From: a virus
Virus record (IMG/VR): IMGVR_UViG_3300025759_000681
Coordinates: 1 to 24,006 of that record
Length of the DNA stretch: 24,006 nt
Direction: 5' to 3' (one strand)
The translations under genes were made by a program, and so were the position numbers. The notes under the pieces are model-generated. The model did no database searches. It was not told where the DNA came from and worked only from the letters and a program-made list of their open reading frames with translations. Within the stretch, counting starts at the first letter, position 1; each line of letters starts with the position of its first letter. Below, piece by piece: positions 9,352 through 16,656 of the stretch.

Positions 9352-9514
9352 TCTGTCTTGCCTTTTGCTTTTGTTCTTCTTCCTCTAAATGTTGTTGTAA
9401 GAGAGCAACGTAAATGTCTCTTTCAAAGGGCATCATATTTTCAATTTCAGTGAGAGAGTATTTGTGGTATTGCATCATCGCAAAGTTTAATTTAAAATAA
9501 CTCTCTAGATCCAT
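9344..9514 (-). CDS. 51: gp51 baseplate hub assembly catalyst
   Basis: This small protein of 56 residues begins MDLESYFKLNFAMMQYHKYS and continues with MMPFERDIYVALLQQH and a Glu/Gln/Lys-rich tail. I recognise it as the short cyanophage version of T4 gp51, the assembly catalyst for the central baseplate hub; T4 gp51 is about four times longer. It sits directly between gp26 and the amidase-bearing tail gene, as expected for a hub operon. An ATG three codons upstream (9523) is in frame, but an AGG lies at better spacing before 9514, so I chose the shorter form. The stop overlaps the next start by eight bases (ATGGCTAG). Confidence 0.7.
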   Translation of the reverse strand: MDLESYFKLNFAMMQYHKYSLTEIENMMPFERDIYVALLQQHLEEEEQKQKARQNG

Positions 9515-9525
9515 ATGGATCATGC

Positions 9526-10245
9526 CTATGCGAAAAAACTGGTTAAACCCTCCAAAACGATAGTACTTTTGACTTTAGTGCTTGGGTTTGTAATCTCAAT
9601 TGTATGAGATAGTTTTGGCATAGTCTCAAAGAATTGTTCAATTTCTTTAAATTGGGTTGAACTCATCTGTTCCAAGAAGTCAACAACTTCTTTTTTAGTA
9701 CAGTCATCAGTAGACCAAACCTCATCTTCATTGTAAATCTTATCAATACATGATGCAATCAGTTCAAATGATTGATTAATGTCAGTTTCACCTTCAAAAT
9801 CAAAGTTGTTTGAAATGAATTGTTCCAATGAAGGATACTTCATCTCCATCATCAAAGTCTCATCAAGTCTAATCTTATTAGAGTGGTTTTCATCAGTTTG
9901 AACTTGAATGTCCTCAAGGTCAATTGTAACTGTAACATTTGTTTCACCATCATCAGGTGCCACAATGTTTACCTCAACTTCTTCACCAACTGACCTTGCT
10001 CTGATATTCAAGAACAAATATTCAATATCAAAAGTCGGAAGTTTTTCTACCTTGATACCTCTCGTAAGAATACAACTCTTCAGAACAGATTTGATTGCGG
10101 TTGTAATCTGTTTTGTGTTCTCACTTTCAAGGGCAAGAACCAGAAGTTTTTCTTCTTTAACTAGAAAGGGTCTATAAGTAATTTTCTTCTGTGTTGATGG
10201 TAATACCAAGTCATACTCAGGAGTTACAATCTTTGGCAAAGGCAT
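9526..10245 (-). CDS. 26: gp26-like baseplate hub subunit
   Basis: This 239-residue protein matches the T4 baseplate-protein family (T4 gp26, about 208 residues). It has an N-terminal beta region (PEYDLVLPSTQKKITYRPFL, then VKEEKLLVLALES), a helical middle (KSVLKSCILTRGI, FDIEYLFLNIRARSVGEEVE) and an acidic C-terminal half with VVDFLEQMSSTQFKEIEQFF. The family acts in hub assembly at the centre of the baseplate, and gp51 follows immediately. A late-promoter-like AATAAATA lies about 26 bases upstream of the ATG, inside the end of the preceding gene, so this gene may head its own late transcript. No catalytic motif is visible. Confidence 0.75.
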   Translation of the reverse strand: MPLPKIVTPEYDLVLPSTQKKITYRPFLVKEEKLLVLALESENTKQITTAIKSVLKSCILTRGIKVEKLPTFDIEYLFLNIRARSVGEEVEVNIVAPDDGETNVTVTIDLEDIQVQTDENHSNKIRLDETLMMEMKYPSLEQFISNNFDFEGETDINQSFELIASCIDKIYNEDEVWSTDDCTKKEVVDFLEQMSSTQFKEIEQFFETMPKLSHTIEITNPSTKVKSTIVLEGLTSFFA

Positions 10246-10270
10246 AATAAACTACATTAATAAGTGAAAC

Positions 10271-10278
10271 TATTTATT
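10271..10278 (-). promoter_or_regulatory. Late-type promoter element AATAAATA upstream of gp26
   Basis: The minus strand reads AATAAATA, one base off the T4 late consensus TATAAATA. It overlaps the stop codon of the gp54-like gene and stands about 26 bases before the gp26 ATG. No -35 hexamer is evident, as expected for gp55/gp33/gp45-dependent late promoters. gp33 is encoded in this window. Confidence 0.5.
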
Positions 10279-10915
10279 ATGCAAATTTACGTTCTCTAAC
10301 ATATCTGGTGTAGGACATGGAGATATTATATTTCAAAACATCACTTGCTTCGTAACTCACCTGAGTTGGTGCAATACTAATTGGGAATGCATCGATGAAA
10401 GTATATCTTAACTGATAACTATCATTGGCACGTCTTCTTTCTGCTGTTGCACTCTTCTCAAATTTGGTCACATGTATCGGACTTCTGTAACTATTCGGGT
10501 AATTCATCCGATAAGATACTGCCGAATTTTCGTACCCAATATTATTCACATTTTGTCCTGCAATAAAGTCAACCCAACCATCAAATAATTCAATCACATC
10601 ATATCTATTATTGACCATAAATGTTAAATCAAGAGTATTTCCAAAGTCTTTTCGATATGCCATTTTTTCAGACATACCAGCGAAGTCATTTGTTGCTTCG
10701 TGAGTGAAAAGATTTACACCAGGAAGTGATGCGGCAGAACACATCAATTCAACATTTTCACCATCTGCATAATAATTGAAATTTCTTGCATTCAAGAAAG
10801 TTAGTACACTAATTGGTGGTTGAACTTTGACTTGATATACAGATGTCTGGGCAACATGAAGAATTTTACTCTTTAGTGCCGATGTTTTGACTGAATTTGG
10901 AGATGGTCCAGGCAT
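10277..10915 (-). CDS. 54: gp54/gp19-type tail tube initiator-like baseplate protein
   Basis: The 212-residue protein has the look of the tail-tube fold. It includes a strand with SAASLPGVNL, LDLTFMVNNRYDVIELFDGW, the YRMNYPNSY segment, and a C-terminal DAFPISIAPTQVSYEASD followed by YNISMSYTRYV. The 'DAFP-I-I-P..V' element recurs in T4 gp19, gp48 and gp54 homologues. Among these, gp54 fits best because gp48 is encoded divergently nearby and gp26/gp51 lie downstream; a tail tube protein (gp19) would normally neighbour gp18. The role would be nucleating tail tube assembly on the gp48 cap. It is the first gene of the leftward hub operon. T4 gp54 is longer (about 320 residues), so the symbol is less certain than the fold. 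Confidence 0.6.
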   Translation of the reverse strand: MPGPSPNSVKTSALKSKILHVAQTSVYQVKVQPPISVLTFLNARNFNYYADGENVELMCSAASLPGVNLFTHEATNDFAGMSEKMAYRKDFGNTLDLTFMVNNRYDVIELFDGWVDFIAGQNVNNIGYENSAVSYRMNYPNSYRSPIHVTKFEKSATAERRRANDSYQLRYTFIDAFPISIAPTQVSYEASDVLKYNISMSYTRYVRERKFA

Positions 10916-10951
10916 CTAAATATTTCTACATTATAATACTATGTATATTAG
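10916..10951. promoter_or_regulatory. Divergent promoter region between the gp54-like gene and gp4
   Basis: Only 36 bases separate two divergent operons. At 10930-10937 lies the palindrome ATTATAAT, which reads as a -10-like TATAAT on both strands, about 15-20 bases from either ATG. No convincing -35 box exists on either side, so a late, activator-dependent promoter used in both directions is plausible. Confidence 0.4.
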
Positions 10952-11401
10952 ATGGGTCAAAGTATAAAGTCAATTTATAAACCATCACATCCTGAAAAAT
11001 ACCTTGGTAACTCAAGTAATATAATATGTAGAAGTTCTTGGGAAAGAACCTTTTGTAGGTATTGTGACACTAACCCAAATGTAGTGAAATGGGCGAGTGA
11101 AGAACTAGCAATAAGATATATTTCACCAGTTGATGGAAGACCACATAGATACTATCCAGACTTTCTGATTGAAGTGAAAGAAAAGAGTGGTAAATTAAAA
11201 AAGTATATAATTGAAATTAAACCCAAGAAACAAACTCTACCACCAGTCAAAAAGAAAAGAGTAACTAAAGGGTTTATTTTAGAAACAACGACTTATGCAG
11301 TCAATCAGGCAAAATGGAAAGCAGCAATTAATTTTTGTAAGGATAATTTAATTGAATTTAAGATTATTACAGAAGATGAACTCTATCACTGGAAGAAATG
11401 A
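10952..11401 (+). CDS. 4: gp4 head completion protein, TnsA/PD-(D/E)XK nuclease-like
   Basis: The 149-residue protein is near-identical in length to T4 gp4 (gp50/65, about 150). It has the family core RSSWERTFCRYCD, then SEELAIRYISPVDGRPHRYY, PDFLIE and YIIEIKPKKQT. These give the nuclease-type set Glu31, Asp70 and Glu88-x-Lys90. The C-terminus has the conserved NQAKWKAAINFC. gp4 joins capsid completion after packaging, before tail attachment. The gene opens the rightward late operon, and its TGA overlaps the next ATG (ATGA). Whether the intact active-site set has real DNA-cutting activity in the virion is not known from the sequence. Confidence 0.9.
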   Translation: MGQSIKSIYKPSHPEKYLGNSSNIICRSSWERTFCRYCDTNPNVVKWASEELAIRYISPVDGRPHRYYPDFLIEVKEKSGKLKKYIIEIKPKKQTLPPVKKKRVTKGFILETTTYAVNQAKWKAAINFCKDNLIEFKIITEDELYHWKK

Positions 11402-11745
11402 ATAGATTTACAGAAGAGGATGAAAATAGGATCTCAAGTATGACAGATCCTGATGATATGATGTTAGAAATCATGGAAATTCTAACAGATGTAGAAGTCA
11501 TTCCTGATGTTGGTAAGTATTACACATTCATCTATCGGGCAAAAACACCGAGAGTTGAATATGACCAGTTTCCGTTAATTGCTTGTGTTGGTGTCTTTGA
11601 ATGGGGGTTTCGTGGTCTCAATTATCATTGGGGTGATTTTAGGAATTATACTTGGGAAGAAGCTTCAATTCTTCGTGTAGTTGATCCTATGGAACTTAAA
11701 ACACTTCGTGCGATTCCTTATCAGAGTTTTACAATAAATAACTAA
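11398..11745 (+). CDS. Conserved cyanophage protein coupled to gp4, function unknown
   Basis: This 115-residue acidic protein starts MNRFTEEDENRISSMTDPDD and continues with VGKYYTFIYRAKTPRVEYDQ, FEWGFRGLNYHWGDFRNYTW and LRAIPYQSFTIN. The middle is unusually rich in aromatic residues. Its start overlaps the gp4 stop by four bases, so it is probably made in step with gp4, and gp48 follows. I have the impression that T4-like cyanophages keep a protein of this kind between gp4 and the tail genes, but I cannot name a function. It may be a virion or assembly protein. The last codons hold the late-type AATAAATA element that could drive gp48. Confidence 0.75.
   Translation: MNRFTEEDENRISSMTDPDDMMLEIMEILTDVEVIPDVGKYYTFIYRAKTPRVEYDQFPLIACVGVFEWGFRGLNYHWGDFRNYTWEEASILRVVDPMELKTLRAIPYQSFTINN
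11733..11740 (+). promoter_or_regulatory. Late-type promoter element AATAAATA upstream of gp48
   Basis: AATAAATA lies in the last codons of the preceding gene, 40 bases before the gp48 GTG. It is the same octamer as at three sites on the other strand, and it heads the gp48-gp53 pair. Confidence 0.5.
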
Positions 11746-11780
11746 ACGGGTTAGTAACCATTATTAGGAGAAATGAAATA

Positions 11781-13460
11781 GTGGCAAGCAAAAGTACCTC
11801 AGGTTGGGAAAGTTTGGGGGGAAATGATCCAACGAGATATCAAGCAAGCTTTCCTCGTAATAACGGCACTATAGCACCTTCTGGTCAACAAGGTAAAAGT
11901 GATATTGTTGTTATAACCAATATATCAAATGGAAATTATGACGTATATAAAAAAACTTTATTTGGTAACAAGTTAATATATCAATATAATGCTTCAAGTA
12001 ACAAAACCACAATAGTAAATCAAGAAGATTTTAATGATTTTTTTACAGGAGAAAATACTCAACAATATACAAACTTAAACTCAGGTGTAAAACAAGCAAC
12101 TTTAAATTTAGCAGAAGAAAACCTCTCGGGCAGTACCTCAAGAAAGGAATATCAAGAATTACAACAAACACCTGGTTATAAGTCTCTCGCAAATACTGAA
12201 GAACCACCGACACCACCAACAGTTGTTGAACTTGAAGTAGTACCTTCAAGTGATAATGAAGCACCTTTAAGTGGTGGTGAAGAACAAGGATCTGGTAGTA
12301 GTGCTGTAGACAACGGTACTCTTACTGGTGGTGACATTTTTAATGGTAGTGTTGATAGTTTTTTAGCACCTGATGGGTTTTCTAGTGGTTTAACTTTTAC
12401 GGACTTTGGATCGTTAGATGGTGATGCATTTTTAGGAACAGCAGATGATGCACTTCCTTTTGGAACAACTTTTGCTAATGTAGGTGATCCTAAATCAATT
12501 ACTAATCCAATTGATTTAAGCGATCCTTATTATGGTGATAGAAATAGTGGTAAAGATAGTAAATTACTTCTACAATATCCAGAAGCAGACCTTACATCCT
12601 TTGGATATGATTATATTCAAATTGTTGGTCGCAAATATACAACTAACAATGCAGGTATTCTTAGAGATACTAGAGGTTCTAACGGTAAGATCGTTTCACC
12701 AAATTTGAATAGTAGCAATGAAAAAGGTGTTTTTGCTAAATTGGGAGATGTGGTCGGAACAATACAGTTACCGATGCAACCCAATTTAAGTGAATCTAAT
12801 TCAATTGATTGGAATCAAGATGAGATCAATCAAATTCAAATGACAGGAGCCGGTCTTGCAGCTGATGCAATTACTGGTATTAGAAACTCCTCCACCGGGG
12901 GCGATTTCGGAGCCGCGGTGGGTAATCTACTAGGTGGTGGAGGTAGAGCAGCACAAAGACTTCTCAATTCTGACGGATTAGGTCCATTCCTTACTGCATA
13001 TTTTGCCGGTCAGGCAGTTGGAGCCAATGTAGTAGGAAGAGCTACAGGTCAGGTTTTAAATAAGAATCTTGAACTGTTGTTTAAGGGTCCAAGGTTAAGA
13101 CAATTCAAGTTTAATTTTACCTTTACACCAAGATCTGATACTGAAGCAATAATTGTTAAAAACATAATACGATTCTTCAAAAAATCGATGGCACCCCAAA
13201 TAGCACCGCAAAGACTTTTTCTGTATACACCTAATATCTTTCAATTAAAGTATATACATAATAGTGGAGGAGATCATCCCTTTCTGAATCATTTTAAACC
13301 TTGTGCTCTCACCAACTTTGGAGCCGATTACACACCAGGTAATAGTTACATGACATATAAAGATGGTTCAATGACACAATACAAAATTTCTATGACATTT
13401 AGTGAACTTGAGCCAATATATCAACACGAACATGATGGAGTAGGAGGCACTGGTTACTAA
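11781..13460 (+). CDS. 48: gp48 baseplate tail tube cap
   Basis: This 559-residue protein carries the gp48 signature in its C-terminal part (about 430-555): RQFKFNFTFTPRSDTEA, RFFKKSMAPQ, LKYIHNSGGDHPFLNHFKPC and YKISMTFSELEPIYQHEHDG. gp48 caps the baseplate and templates the tail tube with gp54. T4 gp48 has about 364 residues; the extra length lies mostly in an acidic Ser/Gly/Thr-rich region at about residues 100-250. Residues about 355-435 are Ala/Gly-rich and mildly hydrophobic. The start is GTG, chosen because an AGGAG ends ten bases before it. A two-codon ATG-AAA-TAG begins two bases after that Shine-Dalgarno, and its stop overlaps the GTG. gp53 follows with a one-base overlap. Confidence 0.85.
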   Translation: MASKSTSGWESLGGNDPTRYQASFPRNNGTIAPSGQQGKSDIVVITNISNGNYDVYKKTLFGNKLIYQYNASSNKTTIVNQEDFNDFFTGENTQQYTNLNSGVKQATLNLAEENLSGSTSRKEYQELQQTPGYKSLANTEEPPTPPTVVELEVVPSSDNEAPLSGGEEQGSGSSAVDNGTLTGGDIFNGSVDSFLAPDGFSSGLTFTDFGSLDGDAFLGTADDALPFGTTFANVGDPKSITNPIDLSDPYYGDRNSGKDSKLLLQYPEADLTSFGYDYIQIVGRKYTTNNAGILRDTRGSNGKIVSPNLNSSNEKGVFAKLGDVVGTIQLPMQPNLSESNSIDWNQDEINQIQMTGAGLAADAITGIRNSSTGGDFGAAVGNLLGGGGRAAQRLLNSDGLGPFLTAYFAGQAVGANVVGRATGQVLNKNLELLFKGPRLRQFKFNFTFTPRSDTEAIIVKNIIRFFKKSMAPQIAPQRLFLYTPNIFQLKYIHNSGGDHPFLNHFKPCALTNFGADYTPGNSYMTYKDGSMTQYKISMTFSELEPIYQHEHDGVGGTGY

Positions 13461-14128
13461 TGGCCAAACCATATTTTAGATATATTCCAGATTTTGAATA
13501 TGTAGATAGAACTTCTAGTGGTCAGAAAATCTCTGATTACACAGAAGTCAAAAACTTATTCAAAAGGGCCAAAATAAGAGAAGATATCCTAAACAATCTA
13601 GGATTCTTTACCAAATATCAAGTCATTGGTGACGAAAGACCGGATAATGTTGCACAAAAGGTTTATGGTGATGCCAACCTTGATTGGCTGATTATGCTAT
13701 GTAATAATATTATTCATTTTGAAGATGAATGGCCATTATCTCAAGAATCGTTCGATAATTACTTACTTGACAAGTATGGTTCATATGAAAATGCATATGC
13801 CACAAAACACCATATTACGAGTCAAGTAAAAGATAGTCAAAATACAATTATTGTCCCACAGGGTGTTATTGTACCTAGTGACTATAGTGTTACATTTTAT
13901 GATGAGGGTCTAGATCAGACTATTACTCGTCAGGGTGCATATCCTGTATCAAATTATGAATACGAAGTATCAGAACAAAATAAGAAAAGAAATATATTCG
14001 TAATTAAACCATTCTATCTCGCACTAATTATTGACGACCTTGAAGCAGTAATGCCCTATGGTAAGGGTTCTTCGCAGTATGTATCTCCTGGTCTGGTAAG
14101 AGGAGAGAATATTAGACTATTCCAGTAA
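13460..14128 (+). CDS. 53: gp53 baseplate wedge subunit
   Basis: The 222-residue protein is close to T4 gp53 (about 196). It begins with YFRYIPDFEYVDRTSSGQKI and has a LysM-like middle typical of the family: YQVIGDERPDNVAQKVYGDA, then NLDWLIMLCNNIIHFEDEWP and SQESFDNYLLDKYGSYENAY. gp53 is a wedge protein that helps join six wedges around the hub. The C-terminal half is a beta-rich phage-specific domain. Its ATG overlaps the gp48 stop (TAATG), suggesting coupled translation of the two baseplate proteins. It is the last gene of the rightward operon; a terminator hairpin starts inside its final codons. Confidence 0.9.
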   Translation: MAKPYFRYIPDFEYVDRTSSGQKISDYTEVKNLFKRAKIREDILNNLGFFTKYQVIGDERPDNVAQKVYGDANLDWLIMLCNNIIHFEDEWPLSQESFDNYLLDKYGSYENAYATKHHITSQVKDSQNTIIVPQGVIVPSDYSVTFYDEGLDQTITRQGAYPVSNYEYEVSEQNKKRNIFVIKPFYLALIIDDLEAVMPYGKGSSQYVSPGLVRGENIRLFQ

Positions 14129-14167
14129 TAAAAAAGTAATAGGGGCATTTTTTACTGGGATTTTTTT
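14122..14167 (+). terminator. Intrinsic terminator overlapping the gp53 stop codon
   Basis: Plus-strand arms CCAGTAA (14122-14128) and TTACTGG (14152-14158) pair, extended inward by A/T pairs, and TTTTTTT follows at 14161-14167. The left arm contains the gp53 stop codon. It ends the gp4-gp53 operon. Confidence 0.7.
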
Positions 14168-14168
14168 G

Positions 14169-14193
14169 GCGGCCTTTTTGGAATCAAGGCCGC
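14169..14193. terminator. GC-rich hairpin between convergent operons
   Basis: Arms gcggcctt (14169-14176) and aaggccgc (14186-14193) form a perfect 8-bp stem with a 9-base loop. The plus-strand tail is aatttcgtttt, so it may back up the gp53 terminator. Minus-strand use is less likely because the following tract is A-rich in RNA. It may instead block antisense RNA ends. Confidence 0.5.
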
Positions 14194-14209
14194 AATTTCG
14201 TTTTGACAT

Positions 14210-14240
14210 AAAAAAAGGGTCGTAACCAAAGTTACAACCC
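14210..14240 (-). terminator. Intrinsic terminator of the gp32 operon
   Basis: On the minus strand GGGTTGTAAC pairs with GTTACGACCC (10 bp with one U-G wobble) around the loop TTTG, followed by TTTTTTT. It lies 22 bases past the gp32 stop. Confidence 0.85.
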
Positions 14241-14262
14241 CATTAGAATTATATGTTATGAG

Positions 14263-15192
14263 TCAAGACTCAGCCAATTTTGAGAAATAGCTGAGCGGGT
14301 CATCGTCATCAGTAGAGGATGTTGACTCAACATTCTTTGATGCTTGGTAAGAGTCCTCAAGTTTTTGCATGACTTGTTCTTCACTAACAGCGCGTTGTTC
14401 AGTTGCTGCATAGTTGTCATACTCAGTCTCCTGCTCTTCTTGGCGTGCTTGTGCTTTATTGCCAAGAACCATGTCTAGGCGTTTCTTCAGTTCATCATAA
14501 GATTTGAATTGGTCTGGTTCAGTGAATTTAGTCAATGAATACTGCTTTTTCCAGATGGCTTCTAATGCATCATCATCATCTAGTAATGTACTTGGACTAT
14601 CAAACTCAGACTTATCATAATTCCAATAACCTTCAACCTTTCTAAGTTTCATTTTAAAATTTGCACCCTTCCAAAAGTCAAAAGGATTGATTGGGGTCTC
14701 ATCCTCAAACTCTGGTTGCATCACATCCATAATCTTATCAAAGATCTTCTTACCAAACTTATAAAGAAATACTTTACCTTCGTTCTGAGGATTGGCAGGA
14801 TCTTTTACAACGTAGATATTTGCGTAGAATGATAGTTTACGTTTTTGTTTACGTGCAATATCTTTATCAGCATCACTACCACTGTTCCACAACTCACGAT
14901 TGAGTTCACCGATAGGATCTTTACCACCAATAGTAGTTAGAGAATTTTCAATATACCATCCACCAGGACCTTGAAACGCGTGAGAAAACAGTTTCACCCA
15001 TGGCAGATCTTCACCGTCTGGAGCAGGAAGGAAACGAATCACCGCATATCCATTACCACTCTTATCCATTTCTGGTTTCCAAAGACGTTCATCTGCACCA
15101 CCACCTTTACTTTCTAACTTCTCAACCTCTTTCACTAGTTTGGAAGTTAGATTACCAAGTGATGACTGTTTTTTCATTGAAGAAAAACTCAT
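14263..15192 (-). CDS. 32: gp32 single-stranded DNA-binding protein
   Basis: This 309-residue protein matches T4 gp32 (301) in length and layout. The basic N-terminal segment (MKKQSSLGNLTSKLVKEVEK) is for cooperative binding. The OB-fold core has DKSGNGYAVIRFLPAPDGED, WYIENSLTTIG, KLSFYANIYVVKDPANPQNE, GKVFLYKFGKKIFDKIM and NPFDFWKGANFKMKLRKV. The acidic C-terminal tail ends DDDDPLSYFSKL and is where partner proteins dock. gp32 coats single strands in replication and recombination; its loader partner gp59 and gp33 lie upstream in the same operon, as in T4. There is no cysteine in the whole protein, so the T4 zinc site (three Cys and one His) is absent. The gene has its own leader and a strong terminator, which would allow separate high expression. 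Confidence 0.93.
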   Translation of the reverse strand: MSFSSMKKQSSLGNLTSKLVKEVEKLESKGGGADERLWKPEMDKSGNGYAVIRFLPAPDGEDLPWVKLFSHAFQGPGGWYIENSLTTIGGKDPIGELNRELWNSGSDADKDIARKQKRKLSFYANIYVVKDPANPQNEGKVFLYKFGKKIFDKIMDVMQPEFEDETPINPFDFWKGANFKMKLRKVEGYWNYDKSEFDSPSTLLDDDDALEAIWKKQYSLTKFTEPDQFKSYDELKKRLDMVLGNKAQARQEEQETEYDNYAATEQRAVSEEQVMQKLEDSYQASKNVESTSSTDDDDPLSYFSKLAES

Positions 15193-15271
15193 TTTTTATT
15201 ACCCATATTAGTTTTATTTGGTCTGTTAGATGAGTTTATAGACTTCCTAGGTCTCTTTTATTGTAGACTCT
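15193..15271 (-). promoter_or_regulatory. gp32 leader region with candidate promoter or translational operator
   Basis: The 79-base gap before gp32 has a -10-like TATAAA but no good -35 box, small dyads such as GACTgaaGAGTC, and an A/U-rich unstructured stretch next to the ATG. T4 gp32 represses its own mRNA through such an unstructured A/U-rich leader next to a pseudoknot. I cannot show a pseudoknot here, so the operator reading is tentative. Confidence 0.35.
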
Positions 15272-15607
15272 TCAGTCCCTATTGTTAAGTGATTTTTTCA
15301 TGTTATCAATGATGTTAGTCATATTTGAAAACACGTATGTCAGATCTACATCAGGTGGAAACCCAAGTTGAACCGCAGAAGTCATGATGTTATCTTTCAT
15401 ATCTTTTGCTTGTGGGTCATCAGACAAACTCATTCTAGCATAAAGAATTTGTTGTTTCTTCAACAACTCGTCCAACATTTCAATGTGTTCAAGTTTATCC
15501 TGGTCATTCATCGATGCAAAGGTAAAAACTTTCGTATAAATTTTTTCCTGCAGTTCAGCAATTTTTTTCATCTCTTGCTGAACCATTTCTGACTCAAAGA
15601 AACTCAT
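15272..15607 (-). CDS. DUF1825 family protein
   Basis: This 111-residue helical protein starts MSFFESEMVQQEMKKIAELQ and has KLEHIEMLDELLKKQQILYA, RMSLSDDPQAKDMKD and FPPDVDLTYVFSNMTNIIDN. I recognise it as a DUF1825 protein, a family found in cyanobacteria and widely in their T4-like phages; its function is unknown to me. It sits between gp59 and gp32, so it is probably expressed with replication genes and may serve replication or transcription takeover. Its ATG overlaps the previous stop (ATGA). Presence of this family argues for a cyanobacterial host. Confidence 0.8.
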   Translation of the reverse strand: MSFFESEMVQQEMKKIAELQEKIYTKVFTFASMNDQDKLEHIEMLDELLKKQQILYARMSLSDDPQAKDMKDNIMTSAVQLGFPPDVDLTYVFSNMTNIIDNMKKSLNNRD

Positions 15608-15789
15608 TCGCCCTCTACGACTTCAATTTCTGATGTTTCTGTAGAAGCATTTTGCTCTTCAATTTGTTCTAGAACTTCGATTGCACCGACAAGTTTCAGG
15701 TGCATCTCTCTAATAGTTTCAAGTCCTTGTTCTACTTCAACTCGCCGTTTCCGCAGGTTCTCAAGTACGGTTGCATTGTCAAGAGTCAT
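15604..15789 (-). CDS. Small coiled-coil protein, function unknown
   Basis: The 61-residue acidic protein starts MTLDNATVLENLRKRRVEVE and is heptad-rich through GAIEVLEQIEEQNA, ending in a Glu/Ser/Thr tail. It resembles other small helical cyanophage proteins between gp59 and the DUF1825 gene. It overlaps gp59 by 11 bases and the DUF1825 gene by four, so it is firmly embedded in the operon. A role as an adaptor or oligomerisation partner for its neighbours is possible but not shown. Confidence 0.7.
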   Translation of the reverse strand: MTLDNATVLENLRKRRVEVEQGLETIREMHLKLVGAIEVLEQIEEQNASTETSEIEVVEGE

Positions 15790-16390
15790 TAACTATTATC
15801 TCCTTTAAAATTGATTTGAATTTAAATATATCAATATGTATAAAGGAATTATACTTATTGATTCTCATCGATAAGAATTTCCACACAGGGTCAGAAAGTT
15901 TCTTATCAAAATCATCTTTGAAACCGATTATCTTATTCAGAATGATAAACGTTTCAATCGAAATATTCTTTCCCAAATATTCCTTTATGATTTGAGGGTG
16001 TCTCGTTCCCTCAACTCTAAACATACCATCAAAGTCTTTGTTTGTAAAGACATCTTCTATCTCAGTCTTGAATGTATAAGTTAACGATTGAATACGTTTC
16101 TTCCACTCAGTATAATTCTGTTCTCCGTTTCTGACAATCTCCCCAATCCAAAGAGACTGTGGGTCTGTACATGACACAAACGCAGATACGAAAAACTCAA
16201 CAACTTCTGTGTCATTTTTTTGTCGTGACAACTTCTCAAAGAAAAATCTGTCACGCCGTTTGTAAAATGACTGAAGAGATGCTCTAGACTTACCACCATA
16301 ACGATGGTAATCATAATTTTTTTTACAAAAATGGTTCTTCAATCCAAGGTATGTTTTATAACAGTCATATGGTTGCACCTTAGGTATCAT
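15779..16390 (-). CDS. 59: gp59 replicative helicase loader
   Basis: This 203-residue basic, helical protein matches T4 gp59 (217). It has the N-terminal YKTYLGLKNHF segment, the YKRRDRFFFEKLSRQKND motif near residues 43-60 (T4: YQKRRDKYFFQKLSEK), WIGEIV, and the later SIETFIILNKIIGF and WKFLSMRINKYNSFIHID. gp59 recognises forks, binds gp32 and loads the gp41 helicase. As in T4, the gene lies next to gp33 and close to gp32. The ATG overlaps the gp33 stop (ATGA). Confidence 0.9.
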   Translation of the reverse strand: MIPKVQPYDCYKTYLGLKNHFCKKNYDYHRYGGKSRASLQSFYKRRDRFFFEKLSRQKNDTEVVEFFVSAFVSCTDPQSLWIGEIVRNGEQNYTEWKKRIQSLTYTFKTEIEDVFTNKDFDGMFRVEGTRHPQIIKEYLGKNISIETFIILNKIIGFKDDFDKKLSDPVWKFLSMRINKYNSFIHIDIFKFKSILKEIIVNDS

Positions 16391-16656
16391 ATAGGAAGTT
16401 TAGCGTGAGATGTTTTCTTCAGTAGATTCAATTCCATTGCCTCTGCTTTCAATCGTTCCTTAAGAGGTTTCGAAATCAGTTTAGGGATAGATTCAAGATC
16501 TAAACTATTCTTTTCACAAAAATACACAATTGCATCTACGTATTTCATACCATTACAGTTTTTGACGATGGATTCAATCTCTTCAGCAAAAGTTCGACTA
16601 CTATAGAATTTCTTTTCTATAATTTTATCGACACTTAGTTCTTCAGGACTTTGCAT
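16387..16656 (-). CDS. 33: gp33 late transcription coactivator
   Basis: The 89-residue form starts MQSPEELSVDKIIEKKFYSS and contains FAEEIESIVKNCNGMKYVDA, IVYFCEKNSLDLESIP, LKERLKAEAMELNLLKK and ends in LPI. I recognise it as cyanophage gp33, which bridges RNA polymerase to the gp45 sliding clamp for late transcription. It supports reading the (A/T)ATAAATA elements here as late promoters. An in-frame GTG start at 16761 would overlap the exonuclease gene by over 100 bases. The ATG at 16656 gives a 14-base overlap and the normal family length, so I chose it. Confidence 0.85.
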   Translation of the reverse strand: MQSPEELSVDKIIEKKFYSSRTFAEEIESIVKNCNGMKYVDAIVYFCEKNSLDLESIPKLISKPLKERLKAEAMELNLLKKTSHAKLPI

